NCBI GenBank assembly: GCA_965651905.1
Contig: CBFGUG010000030.1
Span: forward strand, 1-64,000
Direction of reading: 5' to 3'
Source: SZUA-265 sp965651905
Lineage (GTDB): Bacteria > Myxococcota_A > Polyangia > Polyangiales > Polyangiaceae
Length of the DNA stretch: 64,000 bases
Below are positions 23,188 through 32,384 of this stretch, in pieces; the stretch's first letter is position 1, and the number at the start of each line of letters is the position of its first letter. A program made the position numbers and the translations under genes. The notes under the pieces are model-generated. The model saw nothing but the letters and a program-made list of their open reading frames with translations, searched no databases and had not been told where the DNA came from.

Positions 23188-25581
23188 ATGACCGACAACC
23201 GCGCGAGCGTTCCCGTCATCTTCATGGAGACCCACACGTACACGATGGCGGGAGAGACACCCAACACGTGGACGCCCATTGCTGACCCGTCTCGGAGTGT
23301 CAAGAACCGCTACGTCTACGTCTTTCAGTCGACTGACGACGGAGCCACGTTCAATCTACTGAAGGCGTGTGTCGCGGGCCCCAAAGGTGAAATTACGAAC
23401 GTCAAAGCCAAAGAGGCTCTAAACGGCAACCTCCCAGAGCTTACAGCTCCACGCTCACAGGAGCTCGCCCCGCAGGAAAAGCTCAGCACTCTGCTTCCTG
23501 AGAGACTGAACAACCGCGCAATCAAGTATTTCTTCTACATCTCTCGAATCATTCTAGACGGAAGCTTCATCACGAAACTGGCGACAGATCGGCCGGGAGA
23601 GCTCAAGGTCGTGACAGTCTCCTCTCCTGAGACACTGCTGCTGTCCGCCACTGATCCTCTCACGGTTCTGGAACAACTCGCAATCGAGTACGATCGTGCC
23701 CGCCGCACCCACGCAGCGCTGGTGGCGCCGTTCTCTGAACAGACCGAAGCAGAACGGGAAGCAACGACCGAACTTCTGACCAAGCGAACCATCGCCAGTG
23801 TGTTGGCCGCGCTCCCGGCAGGGATGCGAAGTGACATCGCCAACGATCTCAAGACCAAACCAGAAGACTTCCTGAAGAACCAGAACGACGAGCGTGCAGA
23901 AAAAGAAGGCCTGAGAGACGCAGCTGCTGCGAACGTAGTCAGATGGCTAGATGGCGATCTCATGAAACTCGTTCGTGTCTTCTACGGCGCAGATCAGAGC
24001 CCTAGTGCCTGGAGCAAGTTCATCGAAGATCTGATTCGGGTGGAGGCAGCTGCTTGCGCACGAATTGCAGAAAGTTACCGGGGTCTGTGCCTCTTGCGTC
24101 AGATGACCGAGCAGGGACACTACCTGATCAACGAGTTTGCCAATCGTGAGGAAGACACGTCCTCCACACCCGACTTGAAGAAGGTGCAGGAAGTCGGGAA
24201 AAAGGCATGGGACGTGCTGACGAAGTTCTGGCTCGCCTACGGGGCCGTGGTCGGAGCACTAGAGGCGCGAGAGGGTCCGCGAGCAACCCAGCCGAATACT
24301 GCGATACCGCTCGTTCGAATGGCGCGCAGTTACAACACTGTGTTCGGCAAGACCAAAGAAGTGGTTACGATCGAACGTGCCTCACAGAAGTTCAAGTTCA
24401 AGGATCCGATAACTCAACGCCTCCATGATATCTCGCTGACGACAGAGATTCTCCAGATCGACAAGACGATCCTGATTGAGCTCGAGAATTCGCAAAGCCA
24501 CCCGACTGGAAGATTCAAGTTCAAGGTAGACGACTTTGCCCGCGGCATCGCGGTCATCAATCTGGGGCTCGCCATGAGCGCCGCCTACGAGAAGCTCCTC
24601 CTCGACAACAGCGCGAGTGCGAAGGAAAAGACCTTCTCCGCCATCCAGCTGATGGGTGGCATCGTCGATACCGCGTCGAGCTTTCCGCAACACGTGGCCA
24701 GGCTGCTGCGAATCACTGGACGGACCATCGCGTTCGTTGGTCTGGCGGGAGCCGTGCTCGGTCTCGCCACGGGCTTCATGGATCTGAACGACAAGCTGTC
24801 GAAAGGGGATCACGATGCAGCGCTTGGCGCAGCGATCACCTTCGCTGGGGGCTATGCGGGCGCTGTCGGCTCGTTACTCGTGTTCGCGAATGGCGGGGTT
24901 GTCGTTGCCGCGGCGTCAGGAGCGTTTGCTATCGCCCTCGTGCTCGTAGTCATCGGAGCGGCGATCATAGTTCTGGCAACCGATACGGACATGGAGTCGT
25001 TCGCGAAACACTGCTTTCTCGGAAAGCGATTCGGAAAGGACACCGACAAACCCAAGTGGAGCCCCGCGAAGTTTTCCGCCTGGAACGATGAACGTCCGGG
25101 ACCAGGACAGCCCTCGGGTATGGATCACCAGTTGCACGCCCTGTTCAACCTAGCGTTCGCGTTCACTATTGACGATGACAGAGCTGGCACGCGGCGCGTC
25201 CAGCATCCCCGGCTCACCATCGAGTTTGGGGCGCACCCCCCGGGTGCCAACTTCAAGGTGAGAATGGTACTTCGGAGCGGCGAGGACGAAACCTTTCGCA
25301 TCGACCCTACCGCTTCGAACCCCAACATCTCGGCGCTCGAACCGAACAGCGTTGAAGTCACGCAAGGCAAGATCGTCATACATGGCGTGCCCCGCGGAAA
25401 GGCTGGCGAGGAAATCTCCTTGGTCCGCTGGGAAGTAGTGATGGAAACAGGTAGTAACAAGACACGGGGAACGTCGCCTGGCGCCTCAGAAAGTTACATC
25501 GCCCAGCCGCAACAGGTGCCAGCGTCGAACGTGCCCGTCGTCGTAGCGTCGACCGATTCGGCAAAGAGTATCGATTTCTAG
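23188..25581 (+). CDS. Large membrane-inserting protein, VasX-like effector candidate
   Basis: The 797-residue product has no signal peptide. Residues 1-500 are mainly soluble and helical. A cluster of three to four hydrophobic, Gly/Ala-rich segments spans about 507-595 (FVGLAGAVLGLATGF, AAITFAGGYAGAVGS, FAIALVLVVIGAAIIVLA). Directly after comes FAKHCFLGKRFG, reminiscent of the segment after the membrane region in VasX/BTH_I2691-type T6SS effectors. The last 190 residues look beta-rich. Codon use is less GC-rich than its neighbours, a sign of transfer. It is six bases after the OmpA-fusion gene and abuts a small membrane-protein gene in the usual immunity position. A pore-forming role is inferred from architecture and context, not from a catalytic motif. 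Confidence 0.65.
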   Translation: MTDNRASVPVIFMETHTYTMAGETPNTWTPIADPSRSVKNRYVYVFQSTDDGATFNLLKACVAGPKGEITNVKAKEALNGNLPELTAPRSQELAPQEKLSTLLPERLNNRAIKYFFYISRIILDGSFITKLATDRPGELKVVTVSSPETLLLSATDPLTVLEQLAIEYDRARRTHAALVAPFSEQTEAEREATTELLTKRTIASVLAALPAGMRSDIANDLKTKPEDFLKNQNDERAEKEGLRDAAAANVVRWLDGDLMKLVRVFYGADQSPSAWSKFIEDLIRVEAAACARIAESYRGLCLLRQMTEQGHYLINEFANREEDTSSTPDLKKVQEVGKKAWDVLTKFWLAYGAVVGALEAREGPRATQPNTAIPLVRMARSYNTVFGKTKEVVTIERASQKFKFKDPITQRLHDISLTTEILQIDKTILIELENSQSHPTGRFKFKVDDFARGIAVINLGLAMSAAYEKLLLDNSASAKEKTFSAIQLMGGIVDTASSFPQHVARLLRITGRTIAFVGLAGAVLGLATGFMDLNDKLSKGDHDAALGAAITFAGGYAGAVGSLLVFANGGVVVAAASGAFAIALVLVVIGAAIIVLATDTDMESFAKHCFLGKRFGKDTDKPKWSPAKFSAWNDERPGPGQPSGMDHQLHALFNLAFAFTIDDDRAGTRRVQHPRLTIEFGAHPPGANFKVRMVLRSGEDETFRIDPTASNPNISALEPNSVEVTQGKIVIHGVPRGKAGEEISLVRWEVVMETGSNKTRGTSPGASESYIAQPQQVPASNVPVVVASTDSAKSIDF

Positions 25582-26028
25582 ATGAATCAACGAAACATCC
25601 TCCGCATCGCGCTGGGCGCGCTCGCCGTGGTTGGTCTAACTTGGTGTGGCTCGCAGGCGTGGTCCCCCGCCTTCGCGAGTGGTGACCTCGATGGTGCGTG
25701 TGCGTATCTCTTTCTGGGTGCAGCGTCGGTCGCCCTGGTTGGTGCCGCGGCGCAGTCCCAGAGAGACTTTGCCTTCGCCAGGATTGCGTATCTGGCCATG
25801 CTGTTGGCGGTGCCCCCGATGGCCTGGCTCGCCAACGAATCGAGCGTCGAGTACGGCGTCACAGTGGCGGCCCGTGAGGGTGCTCCCGATACCGAAAGCC
25901 TATTCATGGGCGCGCAAGTGTTTCTCGTCGTTGCAGCCTGTTTGATCCTTCTCAAGCGCTTGAGCAACGCCGCCAATGCGGCGCGCGAAGGTGCGCTGAA
26001 ACAGCCCTCAGCCAGTGAAACGGAGTGA
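25582..26028 (+). CDS. Small polytopic membrane protein, candidate immunity protein
   Basis: The ATG follows directly on the stop codon of the 797-residue effector-like gene, with no intervening base. The 148-residue product has four predicted membrane segments (ALGALAVVGLTWC, YLFLGAASVALVGAA, IAYLAMLLAVPPMAW, VFLVVAACLILL) and a short charged tail. It has no family hallmark. Membrane proteins encoded immediately after pore-forming effectors are often their immunity proteins, as TsiV2 is for VasX, and the immediate coupling fits that. The assignment is positional only. Confidence 0.6.
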   Translation: MNQRNILRIALGALAVVGLTWCGSQAWSPAFASGDLDGACAYLFLGAASVALVGAAAQSQRDFAFARIAYLAMLLAVPPMAWLANESSVEYGVTVAAREGAPDTESLFMGAQVFLVVAACLILLKRLSNAANAAREGALKQPSASETE

Positions 26029-26031
26029 GGT

Positions 26032-26628
26032 CTATCGTCGGCCGCGGCTGCGCGACTTTTCTCTGGGCTCGTAGCTTTCGTGGATCTCGTGCCATTTGAT
26101 TTCGGAGGGTATCGACACCACTACGCTCCAGAACATGCACCACAGGAACGCAAGCGCGCCGAAGTAGAAGACCCATCGAGTCAACAAGCGACGACGCCTG
26201 CCTGCGTCTCGATGCACCAGGATCAGGCCCGCTCCAAAAAACAACAGCGCTGTAACGAGGCTCAACAGCTCGAGTTCGAACAACGACGGGTGCCCGATGT
26301 TGTCGGCCACTCGACAGTAGCTGGGGTTCGCTCTTTCGTAGGCGACGACCGTCTTGTCCACGCCACACTTGGCGTCTGCGCCAGAGCAGGTGGTGCTGAC
26401 ACCATCGCGATTCAGGTAGTAACCCCCACCCGAATTCTTGCCGCACCATCCGCGGTTGGCCTCGACTTCGACGTAGACGGGGTCGTCGAAACTGCGCCAG
26501 CGTTCGGCCACGTCCCAGCCGAGTCCCACGCCTTGTCCTAGGGCCGCAAAGCCGAGCAACAGCACGCCGAAGACGGGCAACCTCGCCTTGTCTTCAGACG
26601 CCACTTTGTAGAGATACCGAAAGAACAC
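26032..26628 (-). CDS. Membrane protein with Cys-containing periplasmic loop
   Basis: The 198-residue product has an N-terminal membrane segment (LPVFGVLLLGFAALGQG), a loop of about 80 residues with four cysteines (WCGKNSGGGYYLNRDG, CSGADAKC, SYC) and two further membrane segments. The C-terminus is Arg/Ser-rich. I recognise no family. It is convergent with the candidate immunity gene, separated by three bases, and closes the cassette on its right side. It could be a second immunity-type protein or an unrelated gene. Confidence 0.65.
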   Translation of the reverse strand: MFFRYLYKVASEDKARLPVFGVLLLGFAALGQGVGLGWDVAERWRSFDDPVYVEVEANRGWCGKNSGGGYYLNRDGVSTTCSGADAKCGVDKTVVAYERANPSYCRVADNIGHPSLFELELLSLVTALLFFGAGLILVHRDAGRRRRLLTRWVFYFGALAFLWCMFWSVVVSIPSEIKWHEIHESYEPREKSRSRGRR

Positions 26629-26923
26629 TCGCGCAAGCTCTCGTAGGCCCCTCGGGGGTCACGGTCAACGTGGTTCCAGCGCGTCGGACGCATCCCCCGA
26701 GGCACGAGTGTACGGCGAAACCGATCGCGTCAGAGCGTTCAGTTGAACCACTGCGGAGCTCCCGAGGCCCGCGCCGCAAGGCTCGGCGAGGGTGCGTGCC
26801 CGCACCAAAACGGCTCGTGCTTTCCAGTGCCGTCGCCTAGTTACGCTGCGAGACTGAGCGTTTCTCGCGGTTCGGTGGGGGTGGCGGTTTGTTTCGCACG
26901 CCTTTGCTGCGTACACTGCCCAC
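26629..26923. promoter_or_regulatory. Intergenic region before the hybrid histidine kinase
   Basis: These 295 bases separate two divergent genes. No coding frame with protein-like composition, hairpin or strong promoter box was seen. Promoters for both neighbours must lie here. Confidence 0.35.
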
Positions 26924-28846
26924 GTGGAACGGGAGACGCGGGAGGAACGAGAGAAACTGGAGCAGCGCGTGCGGGAGCTGGAGGCGGAAGTCCGCGTGCT
27001 GAACACCATGCTGAGCAACGCTCCAGACTTCATCACTCGGATCACGGTCGACGGCAAGTTTCTGTACTTGAATCGATTGGCCCCGGGATTCGAGATGAAG
27101 GATGTGCTCGGTACTTCTTGCTTCGAATACGTTCCCGAGGCGTACCGAGAGCGCGCAGGTCAAGCCATGCGAGCTGCTTGTGAGACCCGCTCCGTCCAAC
27201 AATACTCCACGGTCGGGCAAGTGTCGGCGGATCGAGTGGGGCACTATCTCACGCGCGTCAGTCCCGTCATCGAAAACGACGAGGTGACAGCGCTGGTCAT
27301 GATCGCCACCGACGTCTCCACGCTCGAGGAACAACGCTTGCAGCTTCAAGTTGCGTTGGACGCAGGTGAACTGGGCATCTGGATCCACGACCCCACCACG
27401 GGTGTCGGCGTCTGGGATGCGCAGACACGGCGCATCTTCGGGACGCCTGACGACCCGTCTCCGGCATCGATCGAGAAGGTGATCGAGTTCGTTCATCCTG
27501 ACGACCGCGAGGTTGTCCTACGCGGCCTCGAACTCGCGAAGACCAACGGGCGCTACGGTCCAATCATCCACCGCATCGTTCGACCGTCAGGAGAGACGCG
27601 GTGGGTGAGCGCCACTGGCTTGACCGTGCGCGATCATCGCGGAGCCGTGCTCAACATCGTCGGCAGCGTTCAGGACATCACCGAGCGTCGAACACTGGAA
27701 GAGCGCCTGCTCGAGGCGCAAAAGCTAGAAAGCATCGGTCGTTTGGCGGGCGGCGTCGCTCACGACTTCAACAACATGCTGACGGCCGTGCTCGGCAACA
27801 TCGATTTCGCGCGGCAAGCCACGTCGCTGGAAGACGTTCGCTCCGCGCTCGACGCCATTGCGTTGACCGCGGAGCGCAGCGCCGCGTTGACGACACAACT
27901 GCTGGCGTTTGCTCGGCGCCAGGTCATCGCCCCGAGTGTATTCGACCCAAACTCGTTGATTCAGCGCATGGAAACCGTGTTCCGCCGCGCCATCGGCGAG
28001 CACATCAGAGTGGTGTTATCGTTGTCCGCGCAAGGACGACTGCGCGCTGACGAGAGCCAGATCGAGCAGGTCGTGATGAACCTCGTCACCAACGCTCGGG
28101 ACGCCATGCCGAACGGGGGTGCGCTCACGGTGGAGACTCTCGACGTCACTCTCGACCAAACGTACGCCGACGCTTACGCCGACGTAAGCCCAGGTCGCTA
28201 CGTGATGATCGCAGTGAGTGACAGCGGACCGGGAATCGCCGAAGAGTCGCTGTCCCGAGTGTTCGAACCGTTTTTCACGACGCGCCCCGGCGGTACGGGG
28301 TTGGGGCTTGCCACGTGTTACGGCATCGTCAAACAGAGTGGAGGCCACCTGAACGTGTACAGCGAGCGCGGGCGTGGAGCGACGTTCAAAGTGTATTTGC
28401 CGCGGTGTGACGACCCACTTCCCCAAAGCGTGAGCAAACCCGAGCCGACCACCAGCAGCAAAGGTGAACGCATCCTCTTGGTCGAAGATGAACTCCCCGT
28501 GCGTACGGTCGTCGAACGCTCGCTCCGCAGAAACGGTTATGAGGTGGTCAGTGTGGGAACTGCGGAAGAAGCACTGCAACTGACCGATTCGGGAGCGCCC
28601 TTCGACTTGCTCGTCACTGACGTCGTCCTGCCCACGATGGGCGGCCGAGCACTATCCGAACGCCTGACGGCACGCATGCCGCAACTGCGCGTGCTCTTCA
28701 TGTCGGGTTACACCGAAAACGCCATCGTGCACGGTGGCGTTCTGGACCCAGGGATCCACTTCTTGCAGAAGCCGTTCGTGCCCAGCGAACTCCTAGTTGC
28801 CGTCAGGCAGTGCCTCGACGACGACGAGAAAGACCACTCGAAGTAG
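26924..28846 (+). CDS. PAS-domain hybrid histidine kinase with C-terminal receiver
   Basis: The GTG start opens a 640-residue soluble protein. A short coiled coil (about 1-30) leads into two PAS/PAC domains (about 30-135 and 140-255, the second ending in VQDITERRTLEERL). The phospho-acceptor His is in VAHDFNNMLTAVLGN (about 279). The ATPase domain has the N box NLVTNARDAMPNGG and G boxes DSGPGIAEE and GGTGLGLATCYGI. A receiver follows (about 512-632): acidic pair in LLVEDE, phospho-Asp in LLVTDVVLP and Lys in LQKPF. This HDFNN-type kinase with a fused receiver is common in myxobacteria. It lacks membrane segments, so it senses a cytoplasmic cue through PAS. No separate regulator gene is adjacent, so output must go through a phosphotransfer protein or receiver interactions. 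Confidence 0.95.
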   Translation: MERETREEREKLEQRVRELEAEVRVLNTMLSNAPDFITRITVDGKFLYLNRLAPGFEMKDVLGTSCFEYVPEAYRERAGQAMRAACETRSVQQYSTVGQVSADRVGHYLTRVSPVIENDEVTALVMIATDVSTLEEQRLQLQVALDAGELGIWIHDPTTGVGVWDAQTRRIFGTPDDPSPASIEKVIEFVHPDDREVVLRGLELAKTNGRYGPIIHRIVRPSGETRWVSATGLTVRDHRGAVLNIVGSVQDITERRTLEERLLEAQKLESIGRLAGGVAHDFNNMLTAVLGNIDFARQATSLEDVRSALDAIALTAERSAALTTQLLAFARRQVIAPSVFDPNSLIQRMETVFRRAIGEHIRVVLSLSAQGRLRADESQIEQVVMNLVTNARDAMPNGGALTVETLDVTLDQTYADAYADVSPGRYVMIAVSDSGPGIAEESLSRVFEPFFTTRPGGTGLGLATCYGIVKQSGGHLNVYSERGRGATFKVYLPRCDDPLPQSVSKPEPTTSSKGERILLVEDELPVRTVVERSLRRNGYEVVSVGTAEEALQLTDSGAPFDLLVTDVVLPTMGGRALSERLTARMPQLRVLFMSGYTENAIVHGGVLDPGIHFLQKPFVPSELLVAVRQCLDDDEKDHSK

Positions 28847-28889
28847 CATGATGCGGGCGTCACGTTGACGATGACGCCCGCATCATGCT
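28845..28889. terminator. Perfect 18-bp hairpin between convergent genes
   Basis: AGCATGATGCGGGCGTCA at 28845-28862 and TGACGCCCGCATCATGCT at 28872-28889 are exact reverse complements with a nine-base loop. The left arm includes the last bases of the histidine-kinase stop codon. The hairpin sits between convergent genes and lacks a T tract, so it probably works as a bidirectional terminator or mRNA stabiliser. Confidence 0.75.
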
Positions 28890-28917
28890 CACTCGATACG
28901 GTCAGCCCGCAGCAGCA

Positions 28918-29445
28918 TCAGGCCGCTTGGGTTTCGTCGTCGGTTACGGGGGCGACGTCGGACTCGACGGCGAGCTCGGCCGAGGGCGCATCAGACTCCG
29001 CTTCGGTTTCCGCGCTGGGCAGCGCCTCGAGACGTGCGGCGAGTGACCCCTTCAGCGCGTCGAGCAAAGCGCCGAGGTGCGCTGCGCCCAACAGACGTAG
29101 GTCGCGGTCCGACTTGCGAAGCAAAGCCTGCTCGCTGGAGAGCCGCTTGCCGCTCTCGTCGAAGACGTCTTCGCTGACGGCGATGCCCCACTTCTTGATC
29201 TTGGCGAACCCCAACTTGACGACGCGTTTGACGGTCTGGGACTCGCCGCTTTTGCCAACCTGCTCTTCGCTGGTCTTTGCGATCGCGTCTGTCCAGACGC
29301 TGACGCCGGGCTCGATCTCGAGCAATTGCTCTTCGAGGCTCTCAATCGCTTTGGTTGCGGCGCTTGCCGCTTCGTCGAACTTCTTGGAGGCTTCTCGGAT
29401 GTCGCCCAGTACTGCTACAAAATCGTTGTTTGCTTTTGATGACAT
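28918..29445 (-). CDS. Small soluble hypothetical protein
   Basis: The ATG at 29445 has GGAAG nearby and starts MSSKANNDFVAVLGDI; the frame remains open to 29568, but without a ribosome binding site. The 175-residue product is helical at the N-terminus (DIREASKKFDEAASAATKAI, probable coiled coil), has a conserved-looking centre (VKLGFAKIKKWGIAVSEDVFDESGKR), and an acidic Ala/Glu/Asp tail from about residue 140. No signal peptide, membrane segment or known motif is present. It is transcribed alone. Function unknown. Confidence 0.65.
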   Translation of the reverse strand: MSSKANNDFVAVLGDIREASKKFDEAASAATKAIESLEEQLLEIEPGVSVWTDAIAKTSEEQVGKSGESQTVKRVVKLGFAKIKKWGIAVSEDVFDESGKRLSSEQALLRKSDRDLRLLGAAHLGALLDALKGSLAARLEALPSAETEAESDAPSAELAVESDVAPVTDDETQAA

Positions 29446-29683
29446 GTCGAACTTCCGTTCTGGCTTCCGCCGATTGTGACCCTCGCGGGTGGCGTGCCAA
29501 CGCTGCCCGACTGGGGTCGATGTTCTGACGTCGTCGCAGGTCAGTGCTTCGGCGTCGTGAGAGAGCAAACCTTCCCCCCGGGGTCGTGGTCGTCAATCAA
29601 GCGCACACAATCGTCACAATCGAACGGACCACGGGGCCGAGGGGCTTCGCTTGGCCCACGTCCCGACTACGCCCGTCCTCGGC

Positions 29684-31048
29684 CTACGGCCTGCGGGCGG
29701 TCGGGGGAAGTTCCACGGGTGAGCGAACTGCGGAGCCCCGCGTCAGGTGCGCCAGGATGCGTTCGGTGCCGTGCTGTGGCAAGCGGATGAACCCGGACCA
29801 CGCAGCGCCCGCGAGGGCGCCATCCTCCAGCCACTCGTCGAACCAACCGCGCGCGAGATCGGGACGACGTTGCTTGAGCCCGACACCCGTCTCGCGCAGC
29901 CAGCGTCGGTTGTAACGCTCGTGGGATCCTACCGCTGGTGCAGTGATGCACGAAACTCCCAACGCTGGGTAGAAACTCAGCTCGCTGGGCTTCGTCCACA
30001 GTACGTCGGTGCGCAAGAACGCACTGTTGAAGGATTGGTAGTACTCGGGAAACGTTCGACCGAAGACGATCTGAATTTCGTCGTTCAGCTTCGAACGCAA
30101 ATGACAGCGCTCCATCGATCGAATGAACGACTGGCGCACTTCCTCTCGCGTCCCGGCCACGAGCCGCAAGTTGAGCGAACCGTCGAGGATCTTCGGAGTC
30201 AGCGACGGCAAGAACTGGTCGACGATCTCCGCTTGTGCACCCGCGCCACCCACGGCAAACATCAAAACGAGGGGGCTATTCGCAGCACGCTCCGTCGCCG
30301 AGCCGCTCAGTGTGCCGTCCGGAAACATCATCGACAGTTCCCTCTTGTACAGCTCGCGGAACGTCCCGGTTGGATCCAAACGCAACAGGCGATCGGCCAG
30401 GCGCGACTTCGGAGAAGTGGTGTCCGTCTTGGCCGTGAGAGAGGGGGGGAGTGGAAAGCCAGTCAGCTCGATGTTATCCGCAGGCACACCAAACGAGCGC
30501 AAGCGCCGCACGGCACGCCGACTCGGGGCGAAATACTTGATGCGCGTGTGCGCGGCGTCCAGCGGCGCCCACACGCGGTTGCAGTCCGCGTCGGTGACGA
30601 CACAGTAGATGCGTTCGATGCCCGCGCGGTCGGCGACGATCGCTGGAGCGTAGAACGTGGTGATCAGCGGCGCCCCCGTCTTGCGCAGCTCTTCGACCAT
30701 GCCGGCGCCGAGCCCCCGTCGTATCAAACGATCCAGCAGGTGGACGGACCAGGTGGGCGCGCGATGGTCACGCGGCTCATGCAGTGGCGGGATCATCGTC
30801 AGCGTGTCCATCAGTCCGCGCATGGGCGTGCCTAGAGTTCCCACGAGATTGAGCGGCTTCGACAGCACTTCGTGCGCGCGCCGCACCCAAGACCACAGGG
30901 AGACTTCTCCCGCGTCGGCCAGCGGTGCCTGATCGACGTGCACTACGGGCACGCCCAGGGCGTCGGCGATGGGGTAGGCTGCGCGCAAGTGGCCATAGCC
31001 CATGGTCACGCTGGCTACCATGGGGGAAGGGTCAAGCTTGGGCTTCAT
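29684..31048 (-). CDS. GT-B fold glycosyltransferase, MGDG-synthase-like
   Basis: The 454-residue protein starts with a MurG/MGDG-synthase-like segment (VTMGYGHLRAAYPIADAL, the Gly-x-Gly-His acceptor loop). It has a nucleotide-sugar domain in the second half (FAVGGAGAQAEIV, WTKPSELSFYPALG, then GSHERYNRRWL). It lacks membrane segments. MGDG-type enzymes add a sugar to a membrane lipid. The start overlaps the end of the ceramide-glucosyltransferase-like gene by 17 bases, so the two are coupled and may add successive sugars to one glycolipid. The donor and acceptor cannot be read from the sequence. Confidence 0.75.
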   Translation of the reverse strand: MKPKLDPSPMVASVTMGYGHLRAAYPIADALGVPVVHVDQAPLADAGEVSLWSWVRRAHEVLSKPLNLVGTLGTPMRGLMDTLTMIPPLHEPRDHRAPTWSVHLLDRLIRRGLGAGMVEELRKTGAPLITTFYAPAIVADRAGIERIYCVVTDADCNRVWAPLDAAHTRIKYFAPSRRAVRRLRSFGVPADNIELTGFPLPPSLTAKTDTTSPKSRLADRLLRLDPTGTFRELYKRELSMMFPDGTLSGSATERAANSPLVLMFAVGGAGAQAEIVDQFLPSLTPKILDGSLNLRLVAGTREEVRQSFIRSMERCHLRSKLNDEIQIVFGRTFPEYYQSFNSAFLRTDVLWTKPSELSFYPALGVSCITAPAVGSHERYNRRWLRETGVGLKQRRPDLARGWFDEWLEDGALAGAAWSGFIRLPQHGTERILAHLTRGSAVRSPVELPPTARRP

Positions 31049-32216
31049 CTGCGATGGTCTCCGAAAGTGGTGGCGACACGGGGGATAGGCGACTGCCCTT
31101 GCCGACTCGAAAGGGTTTGCCCCGCCACTCGATCACGCGAACGAACCAGCCGAGCACCCAGATCATGATCGTGAGCCATTCGCGCACGGGGTTTACGAGC
31201 AAAGCCGCAAGCCTGATGGGTCTGCCCGTCATGCGCGAATAGGTCTTCGCCACGAGAGCCCATTCGACGAACCACGCCGCAAGCACCCACGACGGGGGAA
31301 CCGTCGATTGCTCGAAAGCGACCGCGAGGGCGAAGGTCGACATCAACCAAGGTGCGGGCGAAAGCAACACCTCCGCCAAATACGCAGGGGTAGAGACACG
31401 CCGCCGCATCACCGCCCAACGCAAGTGTCGGTTGAAGAAGCGCGAGAGGGTCCAGCCTTCGTGCCAGGCGACGACTGGTACGTCCGACATCGCGACGCGA
31501 TAGCCCAGCTTTTCTACAGCCTGTCCCATCGCGTAATCCTCCGCCAAGTAATTTCCCGCGGCGCGGAACCCGCCCATCTCGGCCAATACATCGCGACGCA
31601 GGAACATCGATTTTCCGATGACGCAAGTTCGAGACAGCACGTGGCGCGCGCCGCACACGGCTGGAGCAGCAAAACAGTTGAGCTGCAGGTTCTCGCAGTG
31701 CGCGGCAAACGAGGTGCCGCCCTGTCCGCTGACCAGGTGAGTGATCAAGCCCACGCCTGGCGCCGCGTGGCTGAGCGTCTCAGCAACGTAGTCGGCGGTG
31801 ACGGACACATTGGAATCGGAAACGGCAATCCAATCCCCCGTTGCCATGCGCGCCATCCGATCGAGCAGTGCCACCTTGGGATTGATGATGTCCGTGGACT
31901 CACCGAGGCAGATGGTCGACTGCGCGTAGTTGCTGCGGAAACGTTGTGCGGGGCCTCGCGCTGGGTCCGCAGGGTCGGCCATGCCCAGCACGACCTGCAG
32001 GTCTTCGTGAGTCTGACGGGAGAACATCGCCAGGTTGGTTTCCAAGCTGGCGTCGACGCCGCACAGCGGCTTGAGCACCGAGACCGAGTCCGCACTAGGC
32101 TCGAAACGTTTGCCTCGGTTCACCCTGAACCAGACGAATAGTTGACTGGCCCCGCTCGTGACCAAACTGAGGACGCTGATGGCCGCCAGCGCCGTGACGA
32201 TTTGTGACCAAGCCAT
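31032..32216 (-). CDS. Ceramide-glucosyltransferase-like GT21 enzyme
   Basis: The ATG at 32216 gives a 394-residue protein with an N-terminal membrane segment (IVTALAAISVLSLVTSGAS) and two or three more near residues 270-350. The GT21 core has VSVLKPLCGVDASLETNL, ISDSN-type D2 motif (AVSDSNVSV), the D3 motif AEDYAMGQ and the product-binding motif RHLRWAVMRR ((Q/R)xxRW). These are the hallmarks of ceramide glucosyltransferases and of the related hopanoid enzyme HpnI. Sphingolipid-making myxobacteria make such an enzyme plausible here; the acceptor lipid is an inference. It is the first gene of a two-gene unit with the MGDG-like transferase. Confidence 0.87.
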   Translation of the reverse strand: MAWSQIVTALAAISVLSLVTSGASQLFVWFRVNRGKRFEPSADSVSVLKPLCGVDASLETNLAMFSRQTHEDLQVVLGMADPADPARGPAQRFRSNYAQSTICLGESTDIINPKVALLDRMARMATGDWIAVSDSNVSVTADYVAETLSHAAPGVGLITHLVSGQGGTSFAAHCENLQLNCFAAPAVCGARHVLSRTCVIGKSMFLRRDVLAEMGGFRAAGNYLAEDYAMGQAVEKLGYRVAMSDVPVVAWHEGWTLSRFFNRHLRWAVMRRRVSTPAYLAEVLLSPAPWLMSTFALAVAFEQSTVPPSWVLAAWFVEWALVAKTYSRMTGRPIRLAALLVNPVREWLTIMIWVLGWFVRVIEWRGKPFRVGKGSRLSPVSPPLSETIADEAQA

Positions 32217-32384
32217 CTTGCTTGGAACACCATTGAAGCAGGCTCGCGACACAAAGGGTGGCGAACGGGTGAACTGTTGCCGAACTTCACGAGTCAGGTG
32301 GCTCGTGCTTGCAGGAACGACACGTGAGCGTCGCGCGTTCGTCGAGTTTCGTGCGGTGTGCGTGGCCGCCGCAGGTGTACTGTC

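Noticed and set aside
17169..26628. Complete T6SS or phage-tail-like locus
   Set aside because: No sheath, tube, baseplate, VgrG, membrane complex or ClpV gene was found; only effector-type genes are present.
29747..30835. 362-codon plus-strand frame over the MGDG-like gene
   Set aside because: Arg/Gln-rich shadow frame without motifs; the minus-strand gene has a recognisable GT-B fold.
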